From Onishia taeanensis (GTDB lineage: Bacteria > Pseudomonadota > Gammaproteobacteria > Pseudomonadales > Halomonadaceae): a stretch of DNA of 64,000 bases. The DNA lies in assembly GCF_900100755.1 (NCBI RefSeq), contig NZ_FNCI01000006.1, positions 119,165-183,164 on the forward strand, written 5' to 3'. The position numbers were made by a program, and so were the translations under genes. Shown one piece after another: positions 28,508 to 37,950 of this stretch. Position 1 is the stretch's first letter. Each line of letters begins with the position of its first letter. The notes beneath the pieces were generated by a model. The model did not search any database. It was given only the letters and a program-made list of their open reading frames with translations, and had not been told where the DNA came from.

Positions 28508-29977
28508 ATGCCGCTCATCACTGATCTCTCTGCATCTGGCAGGCGTCTGACTCGACGGGCCATCATGCTGCCCCTGGCGCTGTCCATCGCCCTGGCAAGC
28601 CAAGCTCAGGGCGCCGACCTGCTAGGGATCGCCAACGATGCCCTGGAAAACGATGCCAGCCTTGCTTCAGCGCGAGCCAGCCTGAAAAGCACTCAAGAAA
28701 GCCGTGATGTGGCCGCCGGCGATCTGCTGCCGCAGGTCAATGCCTCTGCCCAGGTGGCGAACAACCGCACCTACGAAAGTCAGCTATCGACCCTGCAGGG
28801 GGCGGGTGCCAGCCAGAGTGCGGATGACGATTACAACAGCGGCAGCCTGGCTCTTGATGCCAGCCAGGCGCTGTATGACGCGGCCAATGCTCGTGAAGTG
28901 GATCAGGTCGAGAGCCGCATCGATCAGGAGAGGCTGTCGCTGATTGCCAGCGAGCAGCAACTGTTGTTCGATGCGTCGACCGCGTATTTCGAGATCCTGC
29001 GCGCCAATGACATTCTCGCCGCCCGCCGGGCTCAGGAGCGCGCTATCTCGCGTCAGCTGGAGCAAGCCCGTGAGCAGTTCGAGGTCGGCCTGATCGCGAT
29101 TACCGATGTCGAAGAAGCGCGCGCCAGTTTCGACCAGGCCCGGGCCCAGCGCATCACGGCACAGAGCGACCTGGAAGTCAGCTTCGAGGCACTCGAACGC
29201 CTCACCGGCAAGCGCTATCAGAGCATCCAGAGTCTCGCCGACGACCTGCCGGTCGAGCTGCCGACGCCCTCTGAGCGTGATGCCTGGGTCGATATGGCTC
29301 TCGAGGAAAGTCCGCTGCTGAAAAGCGCCATGGCGGCGGTCGAGGTCTCGCGCTCGAGCGTCGATATCTCCAAGGCAGCGCGTTTGCCGGTGGTCGAGGC
29401 CTTTGCCGCCTACAACTATGGCGACAGCGATCGCGACCAAGTCGAGGGCCATGACTCATCCAGTCAGCTCGGCGTGCGCGCTAGCCTTCCGCTGTACACC
29501 GGCGGCTCGACCAGCGCCCAGATTCGCCAGAGCACCTACACACTGGAAGCCAGTCAGTATGATGCCGAGGCGCAACGTCGTCTGACCATTCAGCAGGTGC
29601 GCTCGCTGTATACTCAGGTGCGCAACGATGTCGCTACCGTGGAGGCACGCCGCCAGGCGGTGGTCTCCAACCGCAGCGCCCTGGATGCGACTCGCTCGGG
29701 CTACGAGGTCGGCACCCGTAACATCGTCGATGTTCTGGCGGCCGAACAGAACCTTTATGACGCTATTTCCAACCTGGCCGTGGCACGCTATGACTATGTG
29801 CTCGACAAGCTCGAGCTGCGTCAGCAGGCCGGGACCTTGGATGTCGAGGTGATTCGCGAGCTGAATGCTCAGCTCAGCGCCGACCAGGCCGTCCTGCTGG
29901 AAGTCGGCGAGGACAATGGCGGCTCTTATGATTCCATGATGGATATCGGCGAGCGTCCGCAAGCACCCGACGCCTGA
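28508..29977 (+). CDS. TolC-family outer-membrane efflux channel
   Basis: Outer-membrane channel of 489 aa. The signal peptide covers about residues 1-35, ending ALASQAQGADLLGIA. Two repeated TolC halves of heptad-rich helices and strands are evident (YFEILRANDILAARRAQERA in the first, VRSLYTQVRNDVATVEARRQ in the second), with GYEVGTRNIVDVLAAEQNLY as a TolC hallmark. GGA lies 8 nt before the ATG at 28508. It precedes the adaptor and pump genes by a 345-bp gap with its own operator, so the two units are co-regulated rather than one transcript. Confidence 0.93.
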   Translation: MPLITDLSASGRRLTRRAIMLPLALSIALASQAQGADLLGIANDALENDASLASARASLKSTQESRDVAAGDLLPQVNASAQVANNRTYESQLSTLQGAGASQSADDDYNSGSLALDASQALYDAANAREVDQVESRIDQERLSLIASEQQLLFDASTAYFEILRANDILAARRAQERAISRQLEQAREQFEVGLIAITDVEEARASFDQARAQRITAQSDLEVSFEALERLTGKRYQSIQSLADDLPVELPTPSERDAWVDMALEESPLLKSAMAAVEVSRSSVDISKAARLPVVEAFAAYNYGDSDRDQVEGHDSSSQLGVRASLPLYTGGSTSAQIRQSTYTLEASQYDAEAQRRLTIQQVRSLYTQVRNDVATVEARRQAVVSNRSALDATRSGYEVGTRNIVDVLAAEQNLYDAISNLAVARYDYVLDKLELRQQAGTLDVEVIRELNAQLSADQAVLLEVGEDNGGSYDSMMDIGERPQAPDA

Positions 29978-29986
29978 GCCAAGATC

Positions 29987-30004
29987 GCCGCCCCTTGGGG
30001 CGGC
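29987..30004 (+). terminator. Hairpin after the channel gene
   Basis: GCCGCCCC and GGGGCGGC form an 8-bp stem with a 2-nt loop 9 bp after the stop codon. No T-run follows, so termination would be weak. Confidence 0.45.
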
Positions 30005-30235
30005 CGTCAGGCTGGTCACCCGCTCTCGTTACTTGCCAGCATCCCTTCGCTGGCGCTCTCGCGCGACGGGCGGGTGAAGTGACAGCTCCTGAGAGCCAGT
30101 CCATAAAACCAGTCGATAAAAACCAGCCCACAAGCATTAACGACCAGAACCGGTCATTTATACGCTAGCCACCCATCGTCATACCCCCGTGCCCCGAACC
30201 TGAGTCTGCATCCAGGTTCGTATCGCGCCGTCAAT

Positions 30236-30256
30236 ATCCATACATGTATGGATGTT
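30236..30256 (+). promoter_or_regulatory. Efflux operator 2 before the adaptor gene
   Basis: ATCCATACATGTATGGAT (30236-30253) is a perfect 18-bp palindrome. Read in the register of the other two operators it is TACAT-N6-ATGTT (30241-30256). TTTAAT at 30255-30260 is a possible -10 box. The remainder of 29978-30322 shows no gene. Confidence 0.75.
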
Positions 30257-30322
30257 TAATAGGGGCCTCGGCGGTGGTGGGCAAGCCACGCATTGATTTG
30301 ATCATTCGAGCGGGAGAAAAAC

Positions 30323-31495
30323 ATGCAGAAGAACGCAAATGCGATGCGCCCTTGGCGCCTGGCGCTGCTCGGCCTGGGGCTTGCCGGCCTCTTGGTCGGC
30401 TGCGGCAGCGAGTCGGGTGGCCAGGCGCAGGCAGCGGACAGCGACCAGGCGGCGCCTGCGACGCCCAGTCAGGTCATGAGCATCGCGCGTCGCGATATCG
30501 CGCTCGACAAGTCCTATCCCTCAATGCTCAGCAGTGAGAATGAGGTCACTGTCGTTGCGCGGGTCAGTGGGCTTTTGGAGGCGCGTCAGTTCGAGCCCGG
30601 CGACCGGGTCGAGAAGGGCGACAGTCTCTATACCATCGAGCCTGCCACCTATCAGGCGGCAGTGCGCAGTGCCGAAGCCGACCTGCAGAGTGCCAAGGCA
30701 GAGCGGGATCGCGCTCAGCGCGACGCCGACCGCTATCAGCGTCTGTTGAACCAGAATTCGGTGAGCCGTCAGGATTATGACGATGCCCTGGCGAAGCTGC
30801 GGGTGGCACGCGCCACCGTGGCGCAGAACGAAGCCGCGCTGGACAGTGCACGTATCGACCTGAATTACACCGACGTCGAGGCGCCGGTGAGCGGGGCGAT
30901 CAGCCTGAGTGAGATCAACGTGGGTAATCTGGTGGACCCGGGTACGGAGCTTGCCACCATCACCCCGCTTGACCCTCTCGAGGTGCGCTTCCAACTGCCT
31001 CAGGCGGATGCCCTGGCGCTTCGCCGTCAGCGCGATGACAAGGAAGCGCCGATCGGGGCCACCCTGTCGCGTCCCGCCAAGCAGGGCAATGCCGCCCAGA
31101 GCCTTGAGGGCGAGCTCGACTTCCTGGGCAGCCGAGTCAGCGAGAGCACCAGCACCGTGGAAGCACGGGCGATGTTCGACAACCCTGAGGGCAGTTTCCT
31201 GCCGGGACAGTTCGTGCGTATCTCGCTTGCCGGTCTCAAGCGCTATGACGTGCTGGCGGTTCCCGAGATCGCGGTGACCGAGGGGCTGATGGGCCCGCAG
31301 GTGTTCGTACTGGACGACGACAACAAGGCGCGTGCGCGTACCGTCGAACTCGGTGAAACCGCCGGGCACTGGCTGATCGTCACCAGCGGTCTGGAGGCCG
31401 GAGAGCGAGTGCTGGCCAGCGATCCGGGCGGTATCCAGCCGGGCACCAAGATCGAACCCCAGCCCTTCGATGGCGACGCAGCAAGCGGGAGCTGA
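30323..31495 (+). CDS. RND efflux periplasmic adaptor (MexA/AcrA type)
   Basis: Membrane-fusion lipoprotein of 390 aa that links pump and channel. The lipobox is GLLVGC with the acylated cysteine at about residue 27. The barrel-sandwich/lipoyl halves (VVARVSGLLEARQFEPGDRV and YTDVEAPVSGAISLSEINVG) flank an alpha hairpin (about 100-170). The beta-barrel includes PEGSFLPGQFVRISL. The pump gene starts 3 bp after the stop, so the two are translationally linked. Confidence 0.94.
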   Translation: MQKNANAMRPWRLALLGLGLAGLLVGCGSESGGQAQAADSDQAAPATPSQVMSIARRDIALDKSYPSMLSSENEVTVVARVSGLLEARQFEPGDRVEKGDSLYTIEPATYQAAVRSAEADLQSAKAERDRAQRDADRYQRLLNQNSVSRQDYDDALAKLRVARATVAQNEAALDSARIDLNYTDVEAPVSGAISLSEINVGNLVDPGTELATITPLDPLEVRFQLPQADALALRRQRDDKEAPIGATLSRPAKQGNAAQSLEGELDFLGSRVSESTSTVEARAMFDNPEGSFLPGQFVRISLAGLKRYDVLAVPEIAVTEGLMGPQVFVLDDDNKARARTVELGETAGHWLIVTSGLEAGERVLASDPGGIQPGTKIEPQPFDGDAASGS

Positions 31496-31498
31496 TCC

Positions 31499-34400
31499 AT
31501 GACGTTTTCCGATTTCTTCATCCGACGGCCGGTGTTTGCCACCGTGCTTTCGGTGATCATTGCCCTAGTCGGCATCATGGCGATGCGCGTGCTGCCCATC
31601 GAGCAGTACCCGAGCGTGGTGCCACCGACGGTCTCGGTCAAGGCGACCTATCCGGGCGCCGATGCCGACACGGTGTCGCAAACCGTGGCCGCCCCGCTTG
31701 CCGAGGCGATCAATGGCGTCGAGGACATGCTTTACATGAACTCGACCACCGCCGATAACGGTTCGCTGTCCATGAGCATCGCCTTCGCCATCGGCTCCGA
31801 CGGCGACACCAACACCATCAACGTCAATAACCGCGTTCAGCAGACGTTGTCGCAGCTGCCCGAGTCGGTGCAGGCGCAAGGGGTGACGGTCGAGCTGAGT
31901 TCCAGCAGCATATTGATGGTGCTGGGCCTGACCTCGCCGCAGAATGACTACGGCAAGATCTATATGCAGAACTACGCGACCCTCAACCTCCTCGACGAGC
32001 TGCGCCAGGTGCCTGGCGTGGGCAGTGCCGAGGTGTTGGGGGGCGGTGAGTTCGCGATGCGTATCTGGCTCAACCCGGACAAGCTGGCCGAATACGACAT
32101 GACCCCGGCCGAAGTCGCCGATGCGGTCAGTTCGCAGAATACCGAGGTAGCAGCAGGGGGGCTGGCCAAGACGCCGCAGGGCGAATCACGGGCCTATAGC
32201 TATACCATTACCGCCCCTGGTCGAATGAGCAACGCCGATCAGTTCCGCGACATCATCCTGCGGACCAATCCGGATGGCTCATCGTTGCGCCTGGACGATG
32301 TCGCGCGCATTGAGCTTGGCGCCTCTTCCTATAATGTCGATGCGCGTTTGAACGGCGGCACCATGACGCCGATCATGATCAACCAGCAGCCCGGCGCCAA
32401 TGCCCTGGAAACGGCCAAGCAGGTGGTCGCTACCATGGACCGTCTCAAGGAGCGCTTCCCGCCGGGGCTCGACTATGAAGTGCCCTACGATACCACGCTG
32501 TTCATCGACGCCTCGGTGACGACCGTGGAGCACACCTTCATCGAGGCCTTCCTGATCGTGGCGGCGATCGTGCTGATCTTCCTGCAGAACTGGCGGACTA
32601 CCGCTATCGCGCTGTCGGTCGTGCCGGTCTCGGTGGTGGGCACTTTTGCCGGCCTCTACCTGTTTGGCTTCTCGATCAACCTGCTGTCGCTGTTTGCGCT
32701 GGTGCTGGCGATCGGCATCGTGGTCGATGATGCCATCCTGGTGGTGGAAAACGTCGAGCGTATTCTCGAGGAAGACCCCAGCATCAAGATCCTGGCCGCC
32801 ACAAGCCGGGCGATGAAGGAAGTCTCGGGGCCGGTTATCGCCACGTCACTGATCATGGCGGCGGTATTCGTGCCGGTAGCCTTCCTGGGTGGCTTCACGG
32901 GGCAGATCTATCAGCAGTTCGCCTTGACCATCGCGGTATCGGTGGCGATCTCGGCGGTGGTGGCGCTGACGTTCACCCCGGCGATGTGCGCGATCTTCGT
33001 GCGCCACAAGTCGCGTCATCCGCAGTCCAAGCTCGTTCGGGGCCTGACCGCGCCAATGCGAGCCTTCGATCGCGGCTTCGCCGCTGTGACCCGAGCCTAC
33101 TTGTGGCTGGTGGGCTTGCTGGTCAAGCGCTGGGTGCTGGCACTGGCGTTGGGGGTCGCGACCTGCGTGGGTTCCTACGCCCTTTATGAGCGCACGCCGA
33201 CCTCGCTGGTTCCGGAGACCGACCAGGGCATGGTGCTGGCCAGCGTGTCGCTGCCCGAGGCAGCCTCGCTCCAGCGGACCCAGGACTACATGGCCGAGCT
33301 CAGCGATAAGATCGAAGCGGTGCCTGCGGTGCGCTACGTGGCGGCCGTGGCGGGCTACGACATGCTGTCCAGCGCCGTCAACAGCGCCCGTGGCATCATG
33401 TTCATCGCCATGGAGCCTTGGGCCGAACGCGACATGAGTGCCACTCAGCTAATCGGTCAGATCATGAAGTTCGGCGGTAGTATCGATGGTGGCAAGACCA
33501 TGGCGTTCAACCTGCCACCGATCATCGGCCTGTCGACCACCGGTGGCTTTACCGGCTACCTGCAGTCCTATGAGGGTGCGGATGCCAACGAGCTCTACCA
33601 GGCATCGATGAAGGTGATGCAGGCGGCCAATCAGCGCCCCGAGCTCAACCGGGTGTTCACCACTTACAATGCCAACGTGCCGTCCTATCGCGCCGATATC
33701 GATCGCGAAAAGGCGCTCAGCTATGGCGTCTCGCTGGATGACCTCTACACCACCCTATCGAATACCCTGGGCAGTGGCTTCGTGAACTACTTCTCGTACC
33801 GTAGCCGTAACTTCCAGGTCTACATGCAGAACGAATCGGAATTCCGTCAGACGCCGGATGCGCTGGATCAGATCTTCGTTCGCGGTGGTGATGGCAAGCG
33901 CATTCCGCTTTCCGAGTTCGTGAGCCTGGAGCGTCAGTCGACGGCCTCGGTAATGACGCGCTTCAACGTCTATCCGGCGGCGCAGTTTCAGGGTGGGCCG
34001 GCGGCGGGCTACAGCTCCGGCGAGGCGGTTCACGCCATGCAGGACGTGGTTGCGGATACTCTGGGCGACGGCTGGGGCATGGGCTGGACCGGTACGGCCT
34101 ATCAGGAAACCAACGCCGGTAACGCCGCTGCCTTGGCTATCGCCTTCGGTATCATCATGATTCTGCTGATTCTGGCGGCTCAGTATGAAAGTTGGTCGCT
34201 GCCGCTGGCGGTGATCACGGCGGTTCCCTTCGCCTTCCTGGGGGCCATCGGCGGTATCGTGCTTCGCGGGCTGGATCTCAGCGTCTATGTCGAGATCGGC
34301 ATGCTGGTGGTGGTGGGGCTTGCCGCCAAGAACGCGATCATGATCGTCGAGTTCGCCGAGCTGCAGCGCAAGGAACACGGCAAGTCGATCCGCGAGGCGG

Positions 34401-34675
34401 CGATGATTGCCTCCGAGCTGCGTTTCCGTCCGATCGTGATGACTTCTCTGGCGTTCATCTTCGGCACCTTGCCGCTGGCGACGGCTACCGGTGCCAGTGA
34501 TACCAGCAGCCAGCACATCGGGACCACTGTGGCGGTGGGCATGGCCTCGGTGGCGGTATTGGCAAGCCTGTTCGTGCCGACCTACTACGCGATGATCGCC
34601 CACGTGCAGCAGTGGTTGGCCGACAAGCGTGGCAAGCATCATGAAGAGGCGTCCCTAGAGCAGTCCCGCGACTGA
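31499..34675 (+). CDS. RND multidrug efflux pump (AcrB/MexB type, HAE1)
   Basis: Proton-driven inner-membrane pump of 1058 aa, full length. The N-terminus FFIRRPVFATVLSVIIALVG is diagnostic. Twelve membrane segments flank two periplasmic loops. In helix 4 the proton-relay pair is visible in LVLAIGIVVDDAILVVENVE (two adjacent Asp). GTAYQETNAGNAAALAIAFG and GLAAKNAIMIVEFA are family motifs in the second half. It forms an operon with the adaptor and ends at a strong terminator. Substrates would be hydrophobic drugs, solvents or bile-like compounds; specificity is not readable. Confidence 0.96.
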   Translation: MTFSDFFIRRPVFATVLSVIIALVGIMAMRVLPIEQYPSVVPPTVSVKATYPGADADTVSQTVAAPLAEAINGVEDMLYMNSTTADNGSLSMSIAFAIGSDGDTNTINVNNRVQQTLSQLPESVQAQGVTVELSSSSILMVLGLTSPQNDYGKIYMQNYATLNLLDELRQVPGVGSAEVLGGGEFAMRIWLNPDKLAEYDMTPAEVADAVSSQNTEVAAGGLAKTPQGESRAYSYTITAPGRMSNADQFRDIILRTNPDGSSLRLDDVARIELGASSYNVDARLNGGTMTPIMINQQPGANALETAKQVVATMDRLKERFPPGLDYEVPYDTTLFIDASVTTVEHTFIEAFLIVAAIVLIFLQNWRTTAIALSVVPVSVVGTFAGLYLFGFSINLLSLFALVLAIGIVVDDAILVVENVERILEEDPSIKILAATSRAMKEVSGPVIATSLIMAAVFVPVAFLGGFTGQIYQQFALTIAVSVAISAVVALTFTPAMCAIFVRHKSRHPQSKLVRGLTAPMRAFDRGFAAVTRAYLWLVGLLVKRWVLALALGVATCVGSYALYERTPTSLVPETDQGMVLASVSLPEAASLQRTQDYMAELSDKIEAVPAVRYVAAVAGYDMLSSAVNSARGIMFIAMEPWAERDMSATQLIGQIMKFGGSIDGGKTMAFNLPPIIGLSTTGGFTGYLQSYEGADANELYQASMKVMQAANQRPELNRVFTTYNANVPSYRADIDREKALSYGVSLDDLYTTLSNTLGSGFVNYFSYRSRNFQVYMQNESEFRQTPDALDQIFVRGGDGKRIPLSEFVSLERQSTASVMTRFNVYPAAQFQGGPAAGYSSGEAVHAMQDVVADTLGDGWGMGWTGTAYQETNAGNAAALAIAFGIIMILLILAAQYESWSLPLAVITAVPFAFLGAIGGIVLRGLDLSVYVEIGMLVVVGLAAKNAIMIVEFAELQRKEHGKSIREAAMIASELRFRPIVMTSLAFIFGTLPLATATGASDTSSQHIGTTVAVGMASVAVLASLFVPTYYAMIAHVQQWLADKRGKHHEEASLEQSRD

Positions 34676-34705
34676 CCGCGTCGCATAGTGTGACACCTCG
34701 TCACG

Positions 34706-34742
34706 AAAAGGCCGCTCTCCCTTGGGGAAGCGGCCTTTTTTA
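34706..34742 (+). terminator. Terminator between the pump gene and the TetR gene
   Basis: AAAAGGCCGCT and AGCGGCCTTTT form an 11-bp stem, followed by further T. The A-run on the other side makes it bidirectional, serving both convergent genes. Confidence 0.9.
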
Positions 34743-34804
34743 TGACGGGCAGTGGCGAGCGCGGGCAAAGCCAGTTGCTGATGGCAAACCAGGCAATGAC
34801 CGTC

Positions 34805-35455
34805 TCAGGAAGAGGGAGCGGTCGTCTCGGTATCGACGGGAGCATCACGGGAGAGCAGGTCAAGCAGGCTATCGATAATGACCCGGCCTCTTTCGGTCAG
34901 CGAATACTCCTCTGGCGTGCGCAACCAGTCCTGAATCATGCCGCCGATGGCGTACTCCATTATCTGCGCGGCCTGGACGGCGTCGATATGCGGGGCCAGT
35001 TGACCGGACTGCTCGGCCATCTCGAAGTGTCGCAGCATCGAGCAATAGCAGTCTTCGGCCATCTTGTGTTGCATCTTCAGTGGGTTGATGTCGCTGAAGA
35101 ATTCGCAGCGATGCAGGATGATCGACAGCACCCGCCGATGGCGCGGCTGTTCGATGCGCATGAAGGCATGTCGCAGCGTCAGGCGAATGGTATCCAGGGG
35201 AGTGCGGCCTTGCTGCGGTGATTCGAGTTCGCGGGTCAACTCCTCGAAGGGCAGGTGAACCCGGTCACTCATGGCGTGGAAGAGATCCGCCTTGTTCTTG
35301 AAGTGCCAATAGACGGCGCCGCGCGTCATGCCCGCGTGGCGAGCGATCTGCTCGAGGGTGGTTCGAGCGACGCCTTTTTCGAAGAAGACATCTTCGGCGG
35401 CGTCCAACAGTGCCTCGCGGGTCGCTTCAGCGTCGGCTTTAGTCTTTCTGGCCAT
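34805..35455 (-). CDS. TetR/AcrR-family repressor of the efflux locus
   Basis: Repressor of 216 aa of the AcrR/TtgR type. The helix-turn-helix is about residues 28-65 (TLEQIARHAGMTRGAVYWHF). The ligand domain carries the family segment TEERGR-like RTPEEYSLTERGRVIIDSLL. It is convergent with the pump gene. The same operator pattern lies before its own gene, before the channel and before the adaptor, so autorepression and control of both efflux units is strongly suggested. Ligands are probably the pump's substrates. Confidence 0.94.
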   Translation of the reverse strand: MARKTKADAEATREALLDAAEDVFFEKGVARTTLEQIARHAGMTRGAVYWHFKNKADLFHAMSDRVHLPFEELTRELESPQQGRTPLDTIRLTLRHAFMRIEQPRHRRVLSIILHRCEFFSDINPLKMQHKMAEDCYCSMLRHFEMAEQSGQLAPHIDAVQAAQIMEYAIGGMIQDWLRTPEEYSLTERGRVIIDSLLDLLSRDAPVDTETTAPSS

Positions 35456-35517
35456 AAGAAGGCAGTGGCAATCATCACGGAAAGTGTAGGGTTATTCTAG
35501 CGCAACAAGCGGCTACT

Positions 35518-35533
35518 TACATGCGCGCATGTA
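35518..35533 (-). promoter_or_regulatory. Efflux operator 3 before the tetR gene
   Basis: TACAT-GCGCGC-ATGTA, about 63 bp upstream of the repressor ATG, matches the two operators of the efflux genes. The adjoining GTATGCATAC (35531-35540) is a further palindrome that may extend the site. Confidence 0.75.
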
Positions 35534-35723
35534 TGCATACAACGTCTTAGTCGGGTGCGCTAGGCTCGTCAGAAGGCCCATGAAGGCGTATAACGTCATT
35601 CATGAGAAAACACTGTTTTCAAAGCTGGACCCGGGCAGAGCCGCGTTCGTATGATGCGCTGGCCTCCTAGTCCCTAGACGGTTTTTGCTTGGTTGCCTCG
35701 ATTGCTACAAGGAAGCGTTGCTC

Positions 35724-36755
35724 ATGGCTCGTGCCCCCTTTGAACTCGCCGGTGTCAGAGTGGCTCCCGGCTCCCGCGCCCAGATCGATGTGCCGGTCGC
35801 CAAGCTCTACACCCATGCACCGCTGCATATCCCCGTCGAAGTGGTGCATGGCCGTCAGGCCGGCCCTACGCTGCTGGTCTGTGGCGCCATCCACGGCGAT
35901 GAGATCAATGGCGTCGAGATCGTGCGCCGCCTGCTGCGCTCGAAGGTCCTGCAAGGGCTGCGCGGGACCCTGATTGCGGTGCCTATCGTCAATGTATTCG
36001 GCTTCGTCCAGCAAAGCCGCTATCTGCCCGACCGTCGCGATCTCAACCGCTGTTTCCCGGGCAGCGACTCTGGTTCATTGGGCTCCCGCGTGGCGGCATT
36101 GTTCCGTGAAGAGATCGTCGATCAGGCTACGCATATCATCGACCTGCATACCGGTGCCATTCATCGCACCAACCTGCCACAGATCCGCGCTCAGCTGACC
36201 CCGGACAGCGAAACCGAAGCCATCGCCATGGCCTTCGGCGTGCCGGTCATTCTCAATGCCGAGCTGCGCGAGGGAAGCCTGCGCCACTATGCGCAGTCCC
36301 GAGGTATGCCAGTGCTGACCTATGAGGCGGGGGAAGCGCTGCGCTTCGATGAGTGGGCGATTGCGCCCGGCGTGCGTGGCATTCGCCGGGTCATGCGCGC
36401 TATCGGTATGCTGACCAATGACCGCCGCCGTGCCACGCCTCGCCAGGCGGAGGTCGCCAATGGGTCGAGCTGGGCGCGGGCGCCGATCGACGGCATCCTG
36501 CGGCCCAAGGTGCGACTCGGCACTCGAGTCGCCAAGGGTGAGGTGCTTGGCAAGGTGGCCGATCCGTTCGGCAATTCGGAAGAAGACGTACTGGCGCCGG
36601 CCGATGGTATCGTCATTGGCATGGGCAATCTGCCGCTCGCCAATGAAGGCGAGGCGCTTTTCCATGTGGCGCGCTTCGATGCCATCGAGGAAGCCGAAAA
36701 CGCCGTCGAGACCTTCCAGTCGGATTACGATCCAACCATTGAGGGCGTGTCATAG
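35724..36755 (+). CDS. Succinylglutamate desuccinylase/aspartoacylase family protein
   Basis: Zinc-dependent deacylase-like protein of 343 aa. The zinc-binding sequence is GAIHGDEINGVE (His and Glu at about residues 57-60) with a third ligand in IDLHTGAIH. The central ARLTY-like and LREGSLRHYAQSRGMPVLTY regions are family features. The C-terminal third (about 250-330) resembles the swivelling beta-domain of this family. AAGGA precedes the ATG at 35724. It is next to the tetR control region but transcribed the other way, so not obviously part of the efflux locus. Substrate unknown. Confidence 0.88.
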   Translation: MARAPFELAGVRVAPGSRAQIDVPVAKLYTHAPLHIPVEVVHGRQAGPTLLVCGAIHGDEINGVEIVRRLLRSKVLQGLRGTLIAVPIVNVFGFVQQSRYLPDRRDLNRCFPGSDSGSLGSRVAALFREEIVDQATHIIDLHTGAIHRTNLPQIRAQLTPDSETEAIAMAFGVPVILNAELREGSLRHYAQSRGMPVLTYEAGEALRFDEWAIAPGVRGIRRVMRAIGMLTNDRRRATPRQAEVANGSSWARAPIDGILRPKVRLGTRVAKGEVLGKVADPFGNSEEDVLAPADGIVIGMGNLPLANEGEALFHVARFDAIEEAENAVETFQSDYDPTIEGVS

Positions 36756-36805
36756 CGCTTGCTATTAGCGTGCTATGCCAGGCCCTGCTGGCCGCCTTGG
36801 GGAGG

Positions 36806-37849
36806 TCAGGCCGGCTGGGCCAGGCGCTCTTCGGATACCAGCGACAGCGCCTCGTCGAAGACCTCGAGGCCGGCGCCGTCCCGGTGGGCGTTTTCCGAGA
36901 GGTGGCGGCGGAAGCGTCGACCGCCGGGGCAACCCTGGAAAAGGCCTAGCAGGTGGCGGGTGATGTGGTTGAGCTTGGCACCTTCGTCGAGCCGTTTGGC
37001 GATATAGGGGCGGAAGGCGCGGGCCGCGTCGTGGCGGCTGGCAGCCGGCCCTTGCTTGCCATAGAGGGCTTCATCGACGCCGGCCAGCAACCAGGGATTC
37101 TGGTAGGCCTCACGGCCGATCATCACGCTGTCGACGCATTCGAGGTGTTCACGGCACTCATTCAGCGTCTTGATACCACCGTTGATGCCAATGTGCAGTT
37201 CGGGGCGCTGCTGCTTCAGGCGATGCACGCGGCCGTAGTTGAGCGGCGGCACATCGCGGTTCTCTTTGGGTGACAGGCCTTCGAGCCAGGCCTTGCGGGC
37301 ATGCAGGGTGAACACTTCGCAGCCGGCGGCGGCGACCTCGTCGATGAAGCGCTCCAGGTCCGCGTCTTCATCCTGATCGTCGATGCCGATGCGGCATTTC
37401 ACCGTCACCGGGATCGATACCGCCGCCTGCATCGCCTTGACCGCTGACGCCACCTTGTCCGGATGCCCCATCAGGCAAGCCCCGATCAGGTTGTTCTGCA
37501 CCCTATCGCTTGGGCAACCAACGTTCAGGTTGACCTCGTCATAGCCCCATTCCTCGGCGATCGCCGCGCACTCGGCGAGCTCGCCGGCATCGCTGCCACC
37601 GAGCTGCAGCGCCAGCGGATGCTCGACGGCCTCATAGCCCAGGAAGCGCTTGCGCGGACTGCCGTGCAGGATGGCGCCGGTGGTGACCATTTCGGTATAC
37701 AGCAGGGCATGACGGCTCAGCGTGCGGGCGAAAGCCCGGTAGTCGCGCGTCGTCCAATCCATCATCGGCGCGACGGAGAATGTTCTATCCAGCGCTGGGC
37801 GCGCGGTGCCAGTATTTATGCCGGTTGTAGTGTTTGCCATATCACTCAT
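36806..37849 (-). CDS. dusA: tRNA-dihydrouridine(20/20a) synthase
   Basis: FMN enzyme that reduces uridine 20/20a in the tRNA D-loop. 347 aa. Motifs: FSVAPMMDWTTRDYRAFART, LQLGGSDAGELAECAAIAEE, NLNVGCPSDRVQNNLIGACL with the catalytic cysteine in GCPS, and IGINGGIKT. Two in-frame ATGs (37849, 37840) compete; the second is 9 nt downstream. The P2-like integrase gene begins 101 bp away on the other strand. The 5' end of dusA is a known attachment site for a class of tyrosine integrases, and insertion there leaves a functional gene whose first codons and promoter are phage-supplied. Confidence 0.95.
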   Translation of the reverse strand: MSDMANTTTGINTGTARPALDRTFSVAPMMDWTTRDYRAFARTLSRHALLYTEMVTTGAILHGSPRKRFLGYEAVEHPLALQLGGSDAGELAECAAIAEEWGYDEVNLNVGCPSDRVQNNLIGACLMGHPDKVASAVKAMQAAVSIPVTVKCRIGIDDQDEDADLERFIDEVAAAGCEVFTLHARKAWLEGLSPKENRDVPPLNYGRVHRLKQQRPELHIGINGGIKTLNECREHLECVDSVMIGREAYQNPWLLAGVDEALYGKQGPAASRHDAARAFRPYIAKRLDEGAKLNHITRHLLGLFQGCPGGRRFRRHLSENAHRDGAGLEVFDEALSLVSEERLAQPA

Positions 37850-37850
37850 G
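37740..37850. other. Probable attL region in the 5' end of dusA
   Basis: dusA is the only plausible insertion target next to the integrase, and the codons for APMMDW are the usual neighbourhood of the dusA attachment site. The crossover point cannot be fixed because the partner site (attR) is beyond base 64000. Confidence 0.4.
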
Positions 37851-37868
37851 ACTGTTCATATTTACAGT
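37851..37868. promoter_or_regulatory. LexA-type SOS box between dusA and the integrase gene
   Basis: ACTGTTCATATTTACAGT matches the gammaproteobacterial LexA consensus CTGT-N8-ACAG with the extra flanking A and T. It overlaps a possible -35 (TTTACA) for the integrase and abuts the dusA start codon. Confidence 0.7.
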
Positions 37869-37950
37869 GGTTTTGCCCTGTTTTACGCCATGCGTTGGTA
37901 CAAATTTGGCACACAGGGCGTTGGCAATTTGGTACATAGGGGAGGTTCGC

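Noticed and set aside
37850..37950. tRNA gene as prophage attachment site
   Set aside because: No tRNA-like fold is present next to the integrase; dusA is the evident target.
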